A stretch of DNA of 30,565 nucleotides from Welwitschia mirabilis (taxonomy: Eukaryota; Gnetophyta; Gnetopsida; Welwitschiales). The notes beneath the pieces were generated by a model. It did not search any database and was not told the origin of the DNA. It worked only from the letters and a program-made list of their open reading frames with translations. The DNA is taken from assembly GCA_051453625.1 (NCBI GenBank), contig JBOZIK010000001.1, forward strand, positions 64,066,785 to 64,097,349, written 5' to 3'. The position numbers and the translations under genes are program-made. Shown piece by piece: positions 28,967-30,565 of this stretch (its first letter is position 1; each line of letters starts with the position of its first letter).

Positions 28967-29985
28967 TGATAAATATTGAGAACCCTAGAGGGGGAATGAA
29001 TAGGTTCCTAAAAATATTCAAATAAACTTGCAATAAAAACTTACCTAAAATAAATCACTAAAAATCTTATGCATATAAAGTAAAAGTATTCAAAAAAATG
29101 AAAATAATAGAAAGAATAAAAATACTGATCAAATACACCCAAGTTTTATAGTGGTTTAGGAAACCTCCTACTCCACTCTTAATGATTAGCTTATCACCAA
29201 GTGTAACCTAGATCTCTATTAACTCTTCTAGGTATTGCAAGTTCACTTATAACCTTTACACATAGACTTTTTAAGCTAAGTCTCAACCATTTTTAATAGA
29301 CTTTTATAGGATAAGTCTTAACCTTCAAAGGATGTAATAGTAATGATAAAATGCCTTGGTGCATTGATATCACTCATTCTTTGGTACACTAATTGTAATG
29401 GAGCTCTTCTTCTATTGATGATACGATAATAAAGTACAAGATCTTACCTTGAATGTACAAACACAATAGATGTTAGCTCATATTTGATCAGGAATACAAT
29501 GTCAAAATGTTACAATGAAAATCACAAGTTTCAATTCTTTAGTAAAGAGTAAAAAAAGTCTTTCTAGTGATCTCTATCATAACTATTTATAATGAAAAGC
29601 TTTTAGATTTTATTACAAGTAAAAATGAACTTTCAACAGCTATAAATAACTACCAAATAGATAAATAACAGATATATAATGGATATAAAATTTCTTTTTC
29701 ATTTTGATTAGTCAACCCCTAAAACTTCTGGTCGATTCCTCCTAGTGCCATGATTTAAACAAGTCACTCAAGTGAATTTTTTAGTCACCCTAATTTCTTA
29801 TGACTCTATGTCTAGTTGATCCCTTAGGGATGGTTGATCCCCAATTTAATCACCCACATAATTGTCTGGTTTCCTACTCATCCTGATAAAAATCAATTCC
29901 AATTTTCTGCATTAGGTCTACTGAATCCCTTAGTTGTTCGGTTGACTCCTTGATAATCTATTCAGGGATATCAAGTATATAGTGC
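28967..29985 (-). repeat. LTR of the minus-strand copia element
   Basis: The inner end is precise: on the minus strand it finishes ...ATTTATCA before the PBS, with CATTCCCCCTCTAGGG just inside. The outer end is not resolved; I place it loosely before the tandem array. It contains the aaacctcctactccactc word (29162-29179) often seen in SIRE-like LTRs. Confidence 0.6.
29583..29591 (-). promoter_or_regulatory. Candidate TATA box in the minus-strand LTR
   Basis: The minus strand reads TATAAATAG, about 620 bp before the LTR end. It is a good TATA match in a plausible place, but AT-rich sequence makes chance matches common. Confidence 0.4.
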
Positions 29986-29989
29986 TCAG

Positions 29990-30300
29990 GTCTAGTTAAC
30001 CTATAAGATCTAAACTTCTAAATTTAAAAAATTTAAATCTTCTTTTTAATTCTTAGCTCTAATATAAAAATGTAAAGATCTAAAATTATAAAGTTGCAAA
30101 ACTTTAAAACTTTACGCTCTGATACCAAATGTAAAGTCCTAAAATTTATAATTTAAAATCTTCATAAACTTTAATGTTCTAATACCAAATGTAATATACC
30201 AAAAGTTCTATAGTTTAAGAATTTAACTTATCTGATACTAAATGAAAAGTAGTAAAATTTCTACAATTTCAAAACTTTAAACTTGATCTTGCTCTTAGCT
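29990..30300 (+). repeat. Degenerate tandem array of about 60-bp units with a tRNA-Met-like word
   Basis: Units start near 30056 (gctctaatata), 30116 (gctctgatacca), 30176 (gttctaatacca), 30229 (tatctgatacta) and 30291 (gctctt); the first two intervals are exactly 60 bp. Each continues aaatgtaaag-ctaaaat-ataa-tt-aaaactttaa. An earlier partial unit lies at about 29990-30055. The head of the unit equals the complement of the copia PBS, GCTCTGATACCA, in the orientation of the minus-strand element next door. Confidence 0.8.
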
Positions 30301-30494
30301 TCTTTGGACTTGGTTCTCTAAAATCAAAGTTATAAAGTTTGACAACTAACTAGAATGTTCTCAAGTCAAAATATAAGATCTAAAATTTAAGAAATTAATA
30401 TTCATAAGCTTAATATATCTAGATGGTAACTTTTACTAAGCCTAACCCACAATATTCTTACATATTACATTAATACTAAGGCGATTTGAGAATA

Positions 30495-30495
<1 letters not shown>
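30301..30495. other. AT-rich sequence between array and microsatellite
   Basis: Weak echoes of the array unit persist (aagatctaaaatttaagaa near 30375). Nothing else is recognised. Confidence 0.4.

Positions 30496-30565
<70 letters not shown>
30496..30565 (+). repeat. (TG)35 microsatellite running off the window
   Basis: Uninterrupted TG dinucleotides for 70 bp to the last base. The lack of interruptions suggests a recently active or length-polymorphic tract, although long perfect tracts are also prone to assembly error. Confidence 0.97.

Larger units (their letters stand above)
27600..29985 (-). mobile_element. 5' part of a minus-strand Ty1/copia element
   Basis: Read leftward from about 29985: LTR, a 12-nt PBS, gag, protease word, GAG-pre-integrase domain, and the beginning of integrase at the gap. 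It is similar in kind to the plus-strand element but independently inserted and in opposite orientation. Its PBS is perfect and its pre-integrase frame is open, so it looks less decayed. The rest of pol and the other LTR are not in view. Confidence 0.82.

Noticed and set aside
1-30565. tRNA genes, rRNA, CRISPR-like arrays or operon-like gene sets
   Set aside because: No B-box-like GGTTCGANTCC or cloverleaf seen on either strand, no regularly spaced direct repeats with unique spacers, and no adjacent intact genes. The tRNA-like words found are primer-binding sites.

Overview
This window is intergenic DNA from a plant nuclear genome, most likely a flowering plant. It is strongly A+T-rich (about three quarters by eye) and holds decayed LTR retrotransposons of the two main plant superfamilies. 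One is Ty3/gypsy of Athila type, with an 18-nt primer-binding site related to the 3' end of tRNA-Asp. The other is Ty1/copia, with a 12-nt site for initiator tRNA-Met. I find no intact host gene, no tRNA or rRNA gene, no CRISPR array and no bacterial-style operon. I cannot name the species. Six runs of N interrupt the sequence; three are exactly 100 bases, the usual placeholder for a gap of unknown size, and they sit at structural junctions.

Layout. Positions 1-5043 are unannotatable AT-rich DNA, except for a minus-strand copy (about 1065-1985) of a dispersed repeat that begins TGTAATACCC. Positions 5049-15123 are a complex Athila-like element flanked by a perfect 5-bp target-site duplication, CTATG (5044-5048 and 15124-15128). 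It holds two full-length LTRs of 1107 bp each (5049-6155 and 14017-15123), a third LTR in the middle (about 7505-8473), two gag copies, two protease copies and two copies of the leader of reverse transcriptase. No reverse transcriptase core is present. One copy joins the leader to the integrase tail; the other joins it to the end of RNase H and the start of integrase. Positions 15129-21341 are host-like AT-rich DNA. Segment 17480-18200 is a diverged duplicate of the sequence that the Athila-like element interrupts, so the window carries its own paralogous empty site.

Positions 21342-26590 are a plus-strand copia element (putative LTR, PBS, gag, protease, integrase, reverse transcriptase), riddled with stops and cut off before RNase H at 26591 by a second, plus-strand copy of the TGTAACACCC repeat (26591-27499 and into a gap). 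Positions 27600 to about 29985 are the 5' part of a minus-strand copia element (LTR, perfect PBS, gag, protease, integrase N-terminus). The right end holds a degenerate tandem array of about 60-bp units, several carrying the tRNA-Met-like word GCTCTGATACCA, and then a (TG)35 microsatellite that runs off the window.

Nothing here is likely to make a working protein. Gag and polymerase frames are mostly broken by stops of the CAA-to-TAA and TGG-to-TAG/TGA kind, and conserved catalytic codons carry G-to-A changes. This is the pattern expected from long-term deamination of methylated cytosine in silenced heterochromatin. The most interesting structures are the RT-less gag-protease derivative, the paralogous empty site, and the tandem array of PBS-like words. 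I see no convincing new biological system.
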